Made by a program: the position numbers and the translations under genes | From: Micromonospora halophytica | Lineage (GTDB): Bacteria; Actinomycetota; Actinomycetes; Mycobacteriales; Micromonosporaceae | Direction of reading: 5' to 3' | Length of the DNA: 62,529 nucleotides | Assembly: GCF_900090245.1 (NCBI RefSeq) | Contig: NZ_FMDN01000027.1 | Span: 1-62,529, forward strand | Part shown: piece after piece, positions 25,576 through 33,697 of the stretch | How positions within the stretch are numbered: the first letter of the stretch is position 1 | How the letters are laid out: the number at the start of each line of letters is the position of its first letter | Notes under the pieces: generated by a model | What the model saw: the letters and a program-made list of their open reading frames with translations, nothing else | Databases searched by the model: none | What the model was told of the DNA's origin: nothing

Positions 25576-26490
25576 GACACCGATCTCAGCGCGGCCTACG
25601 CCCGCTGCCAGGAGCTGCACAAATGCCACGGGCGCACCTACTATCTCGCCACCCGCCTGCTCCCCGCATGGAAACGGCGGCATGTGCACGCTTTGTACGG
25701 TTTCACACGCTATGCCGATGAGATCGTCGACCGCACCGAGGACCTCCCGCCGGCCGAGCGCGCGGCCCGGCTCGAGCAGTGGTCGTCCCGCTTCGTCGCC
25801 GGCCTGCACGGCGAGCCGGTCGACGACCCGCTGCTCCCCGCCGTGCTGCACACCATCGCCGTGTTCGACCTGGACCGGGCCGACTTCGCGTCGTTCCTGC
25901 GCAGCATGGCGATGGACCTGACGGTCATGTCGTACCCGACCTACGACGACCTGCTCGACTACATGGAGGGCTCGGCGGCGGTCATCGGCACGATGATGCT
26001 CCCGATCCTCGGCAGCTCGGACCCGGCCGCCGCCCGCGAGCCGGCCCGCCAGCTCGGCTTCGCCTTCCAGCTCACCAACTTCATCCGGGACGTCTCCGAG
26101 GACCTCGACCGGGGCCGCACCTACCTGCCCGACGAGGACCTGGCGAAGTTCGACGTCACCCGCGAGGACCTGCTCGCGGCGAAGGCGCAGGGCCGCACCA
26201 CCGGCAAGATCCGCGAGTTGATCGAGTACGAGGTGAGCCGTGCCCAGGCCCACTACGAGGCCGCCGCGCCCGGGATCGGTCTGCTCAGCCCCGCCTCGCA
26301 GGCCTGCATGCGCACCGCGTACGCGCTCTACGGCGGCATCCTCGACGCGGTCGCCGCGCAGGACCACGACGTCTTCGTCCGCCGGGCGGTGGTGCCGCAG
26401 CGCCGCCGGATGGCGGTGGCCGCCCGTGCCCTGCTCACCCCGCCCGGCAGCCCGGTCGCCGTCCCCGGACCGACGCCGGTACGCCGGTGA
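25573..26490 (+). CDS. crtB: Phytoene/squalene synthase
   Basis: Head-to-head condensation of two GGPP to phytoene (305 aa). The motifs are RYADEIVDRTED (first Asp-rich) and FQLTNFIRDVSEDLDRGRTYLP (second Asp-rich). YYLATRLLP and the helix ARAQAHYEAA-like region are normal. It starts at GTG with GAGGAGGG upstream. It is divergent from crtE. A lycopene cyclase is not in the window. Confidence 0.93.
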   Translation: MDTDLSAAYARCQELHKCHGRTYYLATRLLPAWKRRHVHALYGFTRYADEIVDRTEDLPPAERAARLEQWSSRFVAGLHGEPVDDPLLPAVLHTIAVFDLDRADFASFLRSMAMDLTVMSYPTYDDLLDYMEGSAAVIGTMMLPILGSSDPAAAREPARQLGFAFQLTNFIRDVSEDLDRGRTYLPDEDLAKFDVTREDLLAAKAQGRTTGKIRELIEYEVSRAQAHYEAAAPGIGLLSPASQACMRTAYALYGGILDAVAAQDHDVFVRRAVVPQRRRMAVAARALLTPPGSPVAVPGPTPVRR

Positions 26491-26500
26491 GCGGACGTAC

Positions 26501-26699
26501 GGCGACCCGGTCGCCGAGGCGCTCCGGCTGGCCTACGACCCCGACGGCGGGTACGTGCGCAGGTGGGTGCCCGAGTTGGCGTCGGTGGTCGGCAAAGGCG
26601 GTGCGCCAGCCGTGGCGGCTGCCGGACGAGTTGCGGCGGACGCTGGACTACCCGCCGCCGCTGGAGGTGCCCGGAGCCGACCCGGTCCGGCTGCGCTGA
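26501..26699 (+). pseudogene. 3' remnant of a DNA photolyase gene
   Basis: Directly after crtB, codons read DPVAEALRLAYDPDGGYVRRWVPELASVVGK, a typical photolyase C-terminal motif, then shift frame by one base near 26597 (an extra G in GGCAAAGGCGG). They continue as AVRQPWRLPDELRRTLDYPPPLEV, another conserved photolyase end. The rest of the gene is missing. Photolyases are common in light-regulated carotenoid clusters, so this is probably a decayed member. Confidence 0.7.
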
Positions 26700-27045
26700 C
26701 CTTCTGCGGATTGGCGTAGCGGCGGGACCCAGCTCCCCGTGGAGTCGCTTTCCGTGACGGTGCTGCCGCGCCCGGGGTAGGTCCTTCCTTTGCACTGCTG
26801 CCACGGACGCGCCAGTCACCTTCCGTCACGGCAGGTGTGTCGGGGTCTCGCAGGGCGAATGGCGTTTCCGCTGCTAGCGGCATGTGGTGCGGTGGTGGCA
26901 GCAGAGCAAAGCGTCCGAGGTGAGGGAGTGGTCCATCCCGCCCTGGTCACCCAGCGTGAACTCGCGCATTGTTACCGAAAGTTACGTCGCCGGTATGTCG
27001 ACGGCCGCGAGCCACCACCCGCCGGGTGGCACCGCCGCTCGGGAG
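26700..27045. other. Gene-free stretch
   Basis: No convincing coding sequence. It contains a loosely matching pair of inverted motifs (CTTTCCGTGACGG at 26748 and CCTTCCGTCACGG at 26819). Otherwise there is nothing that I can identify; probably decayed sequence after the lost photolyase gene. Confidence 0.5.
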
Positions 27046-28146
27046 TCAGAGGCAGGAGTGCAGAACCTCCACCAGATCCTCCACCCGGTCGTGGTCGGCG
27101 AGCCGGCTCGTCGCGTACGCGAAGACGTAGCCGCGCTCCGGGTCGGCCCAGGCGCTGCTGCCACCGACCCCGCCCATGCCCCAGCTCCCGTCCTCCTCCC
27201 GCTGCATGCCGAGCGTCCAACAGGTCCGTCGGTCCAGCAACAGGTCCGGGCCGTCGTACTGGGTCCGGGTCGCCTCGGCGACCAGATCGGCGCCGAACAG
27301 GCGGACCCCGTCCAGGGTGCCGCCGGCGAGCAGGCCCGCGTAGAGCCGGGCCAGCCCGGACGCGGTGGCGTGCAGGTTGACCGCGGGCACCTCCGCGCCC
27401 CGCCACAGCGGGCTGTTCACCACCGCGACGTCCAGGCCGCCGGCGGGGTTGCCCAGCGCCCGGGCGCGCAACGACCCCGGCTCGCCGAGCATCCGCACCG
27501 GCCATCGCGGATCGCCGTACGACAGGTCGGCGCAGCGCCGCTGGTCGGCCACGTCCAGCCCGAAGCCCAGGTCGAGCCGCCACGGGCCGGCGATCTCCTC
27601 AGCCAGGAAACGCCCCACCGTCCGTCCGTCCACCCGACGCACCAGTTCGCCCACCAGGTGCCCGTACGTCCAGGCGTGCTCGCCCGCGACGGAACCCGGC
27701 TCCCACTCCGGCTCGGCGGCGGCCAGGTCGGCGCAGAGCAGCGTCCAGTCGGCGACCGCCTCCGCCGGCCGGAGCACCGGGAAGGCCGGCAGCCCGGCGG
27801 TGTGGCTGAGCACCTGCCGGACCGTGGCCGGTGTGCGGAACTCCGGCCAGTACGCCGCGACCGGCGCGTCCAGTCGCACCCGTCCCCGGTCGACCAACGT
27901 GAGCAGGCAGAGCGCCGCCACCGGCTTGCCGACGGAGTAGACGTTCACCAGCGTGTCCGGCCGCCACGGATCGCCCGCCTCCGCCGAGGGCGCGACCGCG
28001 CCGGGCGCGACGGCCGTACGGGAGCCGCCGACCAGGTCGACCACCGGACGGCCGTCGTACCAGATGGTCAGGCTGGCACCGGCCTCCCGGCCGGCGGACA
28101 GCAGGTCGTGGAAGCAGTCCCGGACCGGGGCGAAGCGTGCGTGCAC
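27046..28146 (-). CDS. Serine hydrolase of the beta-lactamase/class C family
   Basis: A 366-aa enzyme without a signal peptide. The SxxK motif is YSVGKP, with the catalytic Ser and Lys. WTYGHLVGELV supplies the Tyr of the second motif, and HTAGLPAF is a typical following loop. The C-terminal part contains WGMGGVGGSSAW near the third-motif position. Members include esterases and D-aminopeptidases; being cytosolic, an esterase is more likely than a penicillin-binding enzyme. GTG 28146 is chosen because similarity begins there. Confidence 0.85.
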   Translation of the reverse strand: MHARFAPVRDCFHDLLSAGREAGASLTIWYDGRPVVDLVGGSRTAVAPGAVAPSAEAGDPWRPDTLVNVYSVGKPVAALCLLTLVDRGRVRLDAPVAAYWPEFRTPATVRQVLSHTAGLPAFPVLRPAEAVADWTLLCADLAAAEPEWEPGSVAGEHAWTYGHLVGELVRRVDGRTVGRFLAEEIAGPWRLDLGFGLDVADQRRCADLSYGDPRWPVRMLGEPGSLRARALGNPAGGLDVAVVNSPLWRGAEVPAVNLHATASGLARLYAGLLAGGTLDGVRLFGADLVAEATRTQYDGPDLLLDRRTCWTLGMQREEDGSWGMGGVGGSSAWADPERGYVFAYATSRLADHDRVEDLVEVLHSCL

Positions 28147-28238
28147 CGGGCCACCGTAAGCCGCGCAGAGGTTACCGGCGCGGGAATTCCGGCGCGGAAC
28201 GGTGGCCGGCGTCCCCGGGGCTGGAGGATGCTGGCGGG

Positions 28239-29693
28239 ATGGCGGAGCCGGAAATCGTGGACGTGGTGGTGGTCGGGCTCGGCGTCGGCGGCGAGGAGGT
28301 GGCCGGGCGGCTCGCCGAGGCCGGCCTGACCGTGGTCGGCGTCGAACGGAACCTGGTCGGAGGCGAGTGCCCCTACTGGGGGTGTATCCCCAGCAAGATG
28401 ATGATCCGGGCGGCGAACGCGCTGGCCGAGGCGCGGCGCGTCGACCAGTTGGCCGGCACCGCACAGGTCCGGCCGGACTGGGCGCCGGTCGCGAAGCGCA
28501 TCCGCGAGGAGGCCACCGACACCTGGAACGACCAGGTCGCGGTGGACCGGTTCACCGGCAAGGGCGGCCGGTTCCTGCGCGGCAGCGGCCGGCTCGACGG
28601 CCCCGGCCGGGTGGTCGTCGGCGACCAGGTCCTCCAGGCCCGGTACGGCATCGTCGTCGGCACCGGCACCAGCCCGTCGGTCCCGCCGATCGACGGGCTG
28701 GCCGACACTCCGTACTGGACGAACCACCAGGCGGTCGAGGTGGAGAACCTGCCCGGATCGCTGCTGGTGCTCGGTGGCGGCGCGATCGGGCTGGAGCTGG
28801 CGCAGGTCTTCGCCCGGTTCGGCGTCCGGGTGACCGTGGTCGAGGCCGCGGACCGGGTGCTCGCCATCGAGGAGCCAGAGGCGTCGGAGGTCGCGGCGGC
28901 CGCGCTGCGCGCCGACGGGGTCCGGCTCCACACCGGAGTGAAGACCGAGCGGATCAGCCACGACGGCACGGCGTTCACCGTGCACGCGGGCGAGGACTCG
29001 TACACCGCCGAGCGGCTGCTGGTGGTCACCGGCCGCAAGGCCCACCTGGCGGAGCTGGGCCTCGACACCGTCGGCGTCGACTGCGCACAGCGCTACCTGC
29101 CGGTCGACGACCGGATGCACGCCACCGACGGGGTGTGGGCGGTCGGCGACGTCACCGGCGAGGGGGCGTTCACCCACATCGCCATGTACCAGGCGTCGAT
29201 CGTGGTCGCCGACCTGCTCGACCACGTCCGTCGGGCCCGGGGCGGCCCGGACGCCAGCGGCACCGCCAGCGTGGTCGGCGGCGCGATGGGTGCGTCCGGC
29301 CCGAGCGGCGTGGCCGGCACCGTCCCGCGCGCCGACTACCGGGCCCTGCCCCGGGTCACCTTCACCGACCCGGAGGTCGGCGCGGTCGGCCTCACCGAGC
29401 GGCAGGCCCGGGAACGCGGGATCAACGTGCAGGTCGGCATCGCCCAGCTCCCGTCGTCGGCCCGGGGCTGGATCCACAAGGCCGGCAACGAGGGCTTCGT
29501 CAAGCTGGTCGCCGACGCCGACGAGGGGGTCCTGGTCGGTGCCACATCCGTCGGCCCGGCCGGCGGCGAGGTGCTGTCAGGGCTGGTCGTGGCGGTGCAC
29601 GCCGCCGTGCCGCTGCACCGGCTCCGCCACATGATCTACGCGTACCCGACGTTCCACCGGGCGATCGAGGACGCGCTGCGCGACCTGAGCTGA
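28239..29693 (+). CDS. Pyridine nucleotide-disulphide oxidoreductase (lipoamide dehydrogenase/mercuric reductase-like)
   Basis: A 484-aa flavoprotein. The FAD motif VVVVGLGVGGEEVAGRLAEAG is at the N-terminus. The redox-active pair is in GGECPYWGCIPSK, with Cys-x4-Cys. The NAD(P) motif is LVLGGGAIGLELAQVFARFG, followed by VWAVGDVTGEGAFTHIA. The C-terminal dimer domain ends YAYPTFHRAIEDAL, with the catalytic His in the usual place (HxxxE-like). No lipoyl partner is nearby, so the substrate is open. It is divergent from the hydrolase. Confidence 0.88.
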   Translation: MAEPEIVDVVVVGLGVGGEEVAGRLAEAGLTVVGVERNLVGGECPYWGCIPSKMMIRAANALAEARRVDQLAGTAQVRPDWAPVAKRIREEATDTWNDQVAVDRFTGKGGRFLRGSGRLDGPGRVVVGDQVLQARYGIVVGTGTSPSVPPIDGLADTPYWTNHQAVEVENLPGSLLVLGGGAIGLELAQVFARFGVRVTVVEAADRVLAIEEPEASEVAAAALRADGVRLHTGVKTERISHDGTAFTVHAGEDSYTAERLLVVTGRKAHLAELGLDTVGVDCAQRYLPVDDRMHATDGVWAVGDVTGEGAFTHIAMYQASIVVADLLDHVRRARGGPDASGTASVVGGAMGASGPSGVAGTVPRADYRALPRVTFTDPEVGAVGLTERQARERGINVQVGIAQLPSSARGWIHKAGNEGFVKLVADADEGVLVGATSVGPAGGEVLSGLVVAVHAAVPLHRLRHMIYAYPTFHRAIEDALRDLS

Positions 29694-29700
29694 ACGCGGC

Positions 29701-30456
29701 TCACGCGCCGTGCCGGCCGGCGCCGGCCGTGAAGCGGGCCGCGCCGGCCACGGCGTCCGTGGCGAGGGAGTCCAGACCGTAGGCCAGTTCGGTGGCCATC
29801 GCCTCCGGCTCGGGCAGACCCGCGCCGGCCAGCACCGAGGCGCGGTCGTTGCGCAGGCAGGCCTGTGGGTGCCGGGCGATGTCGGCCGCGAGCCGCTCGG
29901 CCGCCGTCCGCGCCCCACCCGGCGGGACCACCCGGTTCACCAGGCCCATCGCGTACGCCTCGTCGGCGCTGACGGGCCGGCCGGTGAGGATCAGGTCCAT
30001 TGCCCGGCTCTGGCCGATCAGCCTCGGCAGCCGCACCGTTCCGCCGTCGACCAGCGGTACGCCCCACCGCCGGCAGAAGACCCCGAGCACCGCGTCCGAC
30101 TCGGCGACCCGCAGGTCGCACCAGAGCGCCAGCTCCAGCCCGCCGGCCACGGCGTACCCGGAGATCGCGGCGACGACCGGCTTGGACAGCGACATCCGGG
30201 TGGGGCCCATCGGGCCGTCGCCGTCGGGCTCGACCCGGTTGCCGCGGGGCGTGCCGATCGCCTTGAGGTCGGCACCCGAGCAGAACGTGCCGCCCGCGCC
30301 CCAGAGCACCGCGACCCGGGCGTCCGGGTCGGCCTCGAAGGTGCGGAACGCGTCGGCGAGGGCCCGCGCGGTCGGCCCGTCGACGGCGTTGCGGGACGCC
30401 GCCCGGTCCAGGATCACCGTGGTCACCGGTCCGTCGTGCGCCACGTGTACGGCCAT
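29701..30456 (-). CDS. Enoyl-CoA hydratase/isomerase family protein
   Basis: Crotonase-fold protein of 251 aa. It carries VTTVILDRAASRNAVDG, FCSGADLKAIG and AAISGYAVAGGLELALWCDLRV, then FCRRWGVPLVDGGTVRLPRLIG. The position used for the catalytic Glu in hydratases appears to be Val/Asp-rich here, so isomerase or another crotonase activity is possible. It is convergent with the flavoprotein, with 7 bases between stops. Confidence 0.85.
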   Translation of the reverse strand: MAVHVAHDGPVTTVILDRAASRNAVDGPTARALADAFRTFEADPDARVAVLWGAGGTFCSGADLKAIGTPRGNRVEPDGDGPMGPTRMSLSKPVVAAISGYAVAGGLELALWCDLRVAESDAVLGVFCRRWGVPLVDGGTVRLPRLIGQSRAMDLILTGRPVSADEAYAMGLVNRVVPPGGARTAAERLAADIARHPQACLRNDRASVLAGAGLPEPEAMATELAYGLDSLATDAVAGAARFTAGAGRHGA

Positions 30457-30576
30457 CGGCACAGCATGCCCTCCGGTGGCGCCGGCCCGCCAGGGGCCGG
30501 CACCCGGTGGGTCAGTTGCCGCGCCCGCGGCACGCCTGCCGGTTCCAACCGTCGGGCCGCTAGCATCGCCGACGGC

Positions 30577-30775
30577 ACGATCATGCGAGGTGCCCCGCGG
30601 CCGCGGGGAGAATCTGGGAAGCCGGTGCGAATCCGGCACGGGCCCGCCGCGGTGACCGGGGAGCCACCGTCCACGCGCACGCAGCGCAGCCACTGGCCGT
30701 ACGGCTGGGAAGGCGGACGGCCAGGCGTCGATCCGGGAGTCCGAAGACCGGCCTCGCGTCGACCGCCCACCTGCC
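30577..30775 (+). ncRNA. Cobalamin riboswitch
   Basis: Upstream of bluB. The diagnostic elements are in order: GAATCTGGGAAGCCGGTG followed by CGAATCCGGCACGGGCCCGC, then GGTGACCGGGGAGCCACC, GCCACTGG ... GCTGGGAAGGCG, and finally GGGAGTCCGAAGACCGGC, the B12-box end. It senses adenosylcobalamin or methylcobalamin and usually shuts expression when B12 is plentiful, which suits a gene making the lower ligand of B12. Boundaries are approximate. Confidence 0.9.
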
Positions 30776-30804
30776 GGTGGGCCGAGCGCAGCGGGAGCCT
30801 GCCC

Positions 30805-31431
30805 ATGGACCTCTACACCGCCATCCACCGTCGCCGGGACGTCCGCGCCGAGTTCACCGGCGAGCCGGTGCCGGACGACACCCTGCACCGGGTCCTCGAC
30901 GCGGCGCACGCCGCGCCCAGCGTCGGCTACTCGCAGCCGTGGGACTTCGTCCTGGTCCGGGATGCCGGGATCCGTCGCCGCTTCCACGAGCACGTACAGG
31001 TGGAGCGGGACACCTTCGCCGCCACCCTGGACGGCGAGGCGGCCGCCCGGTTCGCCCGTATCAAGATCGACGGGGTGTTGGAGTCGACGCTGTCGATCGT
31101 GGTCACCTACGACCCGTCCCGGGGCGGCCCGGCCGTGCTCGGCCGGCACGCCATCGCCGACGCCGGCCTCTACTCGGTCTGCCTGGCGATCCAGAACCTC
31201 TGGCTCGCCGCCACCGCCGAAGGGCTCGGCGTCGGCTGGGTGTCCTTCTACCGGGAGCCGTTCCTGGCCGACCTGCTGGGCGTCCCGGCGGGGATCCGCC
31301 CGGTCGCCTGGCTCTGCGTCGGGCCGGTGACCCACCTGGAGACCGTGCCCGACCTGGCCCGGCACGGCTGGCGGCAGAAGCGCCCGCTGGCCGAGGCGCT
31401 GCACACCGACCGCTGGACCGCCTCCCGCTGA
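30805..31431 (+). CDS. bluB: 5,6-dimethylbenzimidazole synthase BluB
   Basis: Nitroreductase-fold enzyme of 208 aa that breaks down reduced FMN with oxygen to make dimethylbenzimidazole, the lower ligand of vitamin B12. YTAIHRRRDVRAEFTGEPVPDD, AAPSVGYSQPWDFVLVRD and the late GLGVGWVSFYREP are BluB signatures. It starts at ATG after GCGGGAGC, right behind the cobalamin riboswitch. Role and regulation match. Confidence 0.93.
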   Translation: MDLYTAIHRRRDVRAEFTGEPVPDDTLHRVLDAAHAAPSVGYSQPWDFVLVRDAGIRRRFHEHVQVERDTFAATLDGEAAARFARIKIDGVLESTLSIVVTYDPSRGGPAVLGRHAIADAGLYSVCLAIQNLWLAATAEGLGVGWVSFYREPFLADLLGVPAGIRPVAWLCVGPVTHLETVPDLARHGWRQKRPLAEALHTDRWTASR

Positions 31432-31451
31432 CGCCCGCGCGCGGTCACCTC

Positions 31452-31511
31452 GGTCGGCCCGTCGGCGGTCGGCTTGTCGGCGGTCGGCCCGTCGGCGGTC
31501 GGCTTGTCGGC
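31452..31511. repeat. Tandem 15-base repeats
   Basis: Four units of GGTCGGC(CCG/TTG)TCGGC alternating between the CCG and TTG variants (31452, 31467, 31482, 31497). They continue in degenerate form to about 31540, in the gap between bluB and the convergent YcaQ-like gene. No coding sense is evident. Confidence 0.8.
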
Positions 31512-31538
31512 CGGTCGGCTTGACGGCGGTCGGCTTGA

Positions 31539-31585
31539 CGGCGATACGGCGGTGTCCGGCTGGACCGGACACCGCCGTATCGCCG
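31539..31585. terminator. 21-base perfect hairpin between convergent genes
   Basis: CGGCGATACGGCGGTGTCCGG pairs perfectly with CCGGACACCGCCGTATCGCCG around a CTGGA loop. It is placed to end both bluB and the minus-strand gene. Unusually long and perfect for a terminator. The inner ACGGCGGTGTC motif is shared with the palindrome at 43985-44065. Confidence 0.75.
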
Positions 31586-31614
31586 ACACGAAGCCGGGCT
31601 GCGACGGAACGGGG

Positions 31615-32685
31615 TCAGTCTCCCGCGAAGCTGACGTCGGTCAGCTCGAGCCACGCCGCCAGCGCGGCCAGCTCGGCCCGGACCGCGGCTGCCGTCTCTC
31701 CGTCGAAGGGGACGTCCTGGTGGACGGTGTGCACCCGCAGCACGCCCGCCTTCCGGTCGGCCGTGGCGTCCACCTTGCCGACCAGCCGGTCGTGGTGCAG
31801 CACCGGCAGCGCGAAGTAGCCCCAGCGCCGCCTGGCCCTCGGCACGTACATCTCCAGGACGTACTCGAAGTCGAACAGCTCCCGCAGCCGTTTCCGGTCG
31901 TGGACCAGCCGGTCGAAGGGCGACAGCAGCGCGGTACGCCCGGCGAACGGCTGGTCCAGCGCCGCCGGATCGACCCGCCACCCGCCCGTGGTGCCCTCGA
32001 CCTCCGCCGGCTCACCGGCCTCCCCGACGATCGACGCCCGGGCGACGCCCAGCGAGCGCAACCGCCGTTCGTCGCGGATCCGCCGGGCCTCCTCTTCCGG
32101 CACGACCCTGGTGCCCGCCGGGTAGACCCGCTCGGCCAGGTCCCAACGCCGCTGCCGCCCGATCCGGCCGGCGATGGCGACCTCACCCCGGGCGGCGAGG
32201 AACTCCAGCATCTGGGTGACGTTGCGGTTGTTCGTCCAGCCGGTCGACGGCCACGGCACCACGCTGCGGTCCGGCACCTCCCGGGACAGCAGCGGGCCGG
32301 AGTCGCGCAGCAGGTCGAGCACGTACCGGCGGAAGGAGTCGTTCGCCGTCAGCCAGGCGTGCGTGCGGGTGCCCTCCCCTGGCCAGGCGGCCATCTCGGC
32401 GAGGTGGAGTCCGAGGTCGGCCATCGGCCGGACGAACGCGTTGTGCTCGTACAGGGTGCGGTCCCGCTCCACCGCCTGCTGCAGGTGCGCCGGTCGGTAC
32501 CCGGCCCCGAACCGGCACCACGCCACGAGGTCGGCGCTGGGCGCCACGGCCGCCGTGGGGTCGAGCTGGAGGAACGTCAGGTGCGTCACCGCCGCCAGCA
32601 GGTCCGCCGGCCGCCGCGCGTCGAGCAGTTGCGCGCGTACCGCGACGCGTCGCGCCTCGGCGCGGGAGATGCGGTGGGGACGCAT
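31615..32685 (-). CDS. Winged-helix DNA glycosylase-like protein (YcaQ/AlkX family)
   Basis: A 356-aa member of the YcaQ/AlkZ family, which in characterised members removes bulky or cross-linked bases. The family's catalytic QxD/QxQ loop is seen in FLQLDPTAAVAPSADLV, in the QxD form typical of YcaQ. A triple winged-helix layout fits RRYVLDLLRDSGPLLSREV and LEFLAARGEVAIAGRIGRQRRWDL. GYFALPVLHHDRLVGKVD is the conserved beta region near the end. It is cytosolic. Confidence 0.87.
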   Translation of the reverse strand: MRPHRISRAEARRVAVRAQLLDARRPADLLAAVTHLTFLQLDPTAAVAPSADLVAWCRFGAGYRPAHLQQAVERDRTLYEHNAFVRPMADLGLHLAEMAAWPGEGTRTHAWLTANDSFRRYVLDLLRDSGPLLSREVPDRSVVPWPSTGWTNNRNVTQMLEFLAARGEVAIAGRIGRQRRWDLAERVYPAGTRVVPEEEARRIRDERRLRSLGVARASIVGEAGEPAEVEGTTGGWRVDPAALDQPFAGRTALLSPFDRLVHDRKRLRELFDFEYVLEMYVPRARRRWGYFALPVLHHDRLVGKVDATADRKAGVLRVHTVHQDVPFDGETAAAVRAELAALAAWLELTDVSFAGD

Positions 32686-32785
32686 CCCGAGAGGCTAGCC
32701 CAGACCGTCCCCCGTGCGGGGGATCGTGTCGCCCGCCCGGTTTGCGTCCGCTGCTGCCGGGAAGTTGGACAAGGTGCGAGCGCTG

Positions 32786-33625
32786 ATGACGAAGATCGAG
32801 CAGAACGCGAAGCTGGACCGGATCGGTGACCGGCTGCAACGCGCGGTGCAGGGGACCCTGCGCCCGCAGCGGGTCCGCGACCTGCTGCACGGTGTCTGGC
32901 TGGGCCACCCGCTGCACCCGGCGATGGTGCAGGTGCCGGTGGGCGCCTGGCTCAGCGCCGCCGTGGTGGACCTGCTGCCCGGGCAGCGCCGGGCGGCGAC
33001 CACGCTGGTCGCCCTCGGCACGGTGAGCGCCGTGCCCGCCGCCGTCACCGGGTTCAACGACTGGGCCGCCCTGGCCCGGGACCAGCGTCGGGTCGGCCTG
33101 GTGCACGCCGCCGCCAACTCGATCGGGCTGGCGCTCTACGCCGGCTCGCTCGCGGCCCGGCTCAGCGGCCGGCACGGGACGGGTCGGGCGTTGGCGTACC
33201 TGGGGTTGAGCGCGGCGAGCGCCGGGGCGTACATCGGCGGGCACCTGGCGTACAAGCAGGGTGCGCAGGTCAGCCAGAGCATCTCCGAGCTGCACCGGAT
33301 GAGCGACGAGTGGAAGGCGGTCGCCGAGCTGGCCATGCTGCCGCAGCGCCAGCTCGTCACCCGTGAGGTGGACGACGTCTCGGTGATCCTCTACCGGCAC
33401 GGCGACGAGGTCACCGTGATGCTGGAACGCTGCCCGCACCAGAGCGGTCCGCTCGGCGAGGGCGAGGTGCAGGAGATCGACGGGCATGCCTGCGTGGTCT
33501 GCCCCTGGCACGGCTCGGCGTTCCGCCTCAACGGTGGCGAGGTCGTGCACGGGCCGTCCCCCAACGACCAGCAGATCCTGCCCACCCGGGTCGTCGACGG
33601 CGTGCTGCAGACCAAGCTTCCCTGA
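32786..33625 (+). CDS. DUF2231 membrane domain fused to a Rieske 2Fe-2S domain
   Basis: A 279-aa protein. An N-terminal DUF2231-like four-helix membrane domain (LLHGVWLGHPLHPAMVQVPVGAWLSAAVVDLL; VALGTVSAVPAAVTGFNDW; further helices to AYIGGHLAY) is joined to a C-terminal Rieske domain. The cluster ligands are CPHQSG and CPWHGSAF (C-x-H and C-x2-H). It probably passes electrons from a membrane-near site; the partner is unknown. ATG 32786 is chosen, with GTG 32774 as an alternative. It is divergent from the YcaQ-like gene. Confidence 0.88.
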   Translation: MTKIEQNAKLDRIGDRLQRAVQGTLRPQRVRDLLHGVWLGHPLHPAMVQVPVGAWLSAAVVDLLPGQRRAATTLVALGTVSAVPAAVTGFNDWAALARDQRRVGLVHAAANSIGLALYAGSLAARLSGRHGTGRALAYLGLSAASAGAYIGGHLAYKQGAQVSQSISELHRMSDEWKAVAELAMLPQRQLVTREVDDVSVILYRHGDEVTVMLERCPHQSGPLGEGEVQEIDGHACVVCPWHGSAFRLNGGEVVHGPSPNDQQILPTRVVDGVLQTKLP

Positions 33626-33626
33626 C

Positions 33627-33697
33627 CCTGGTCAGTCGTGGCGGTGCCGCCGGTGACCCACGCGCCTGGTCAGTCCCGGCGGTGCCGCCCGGTGACC
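33627..33697. repeat. Direct duplication at the end of the LysM gene
   Basis: A segment of about 32 bases beginning CCTGGTCAGTC and ending GGTGACC occurs at 33627-33658 and, nearly identically, at 33665-33697 (38-base period). The second copy holds the stop and last codons of the minus-strand LysM gene, and the first is a spare copy beyond it. This looks like a recent tandem duplication. Confidence 0.65.

Noticed and set aside
31452..31540. CRISPR array
   Set aside because: Units are 15 bases and directly adjacent without unique spacers, and no cas genes are in the window.
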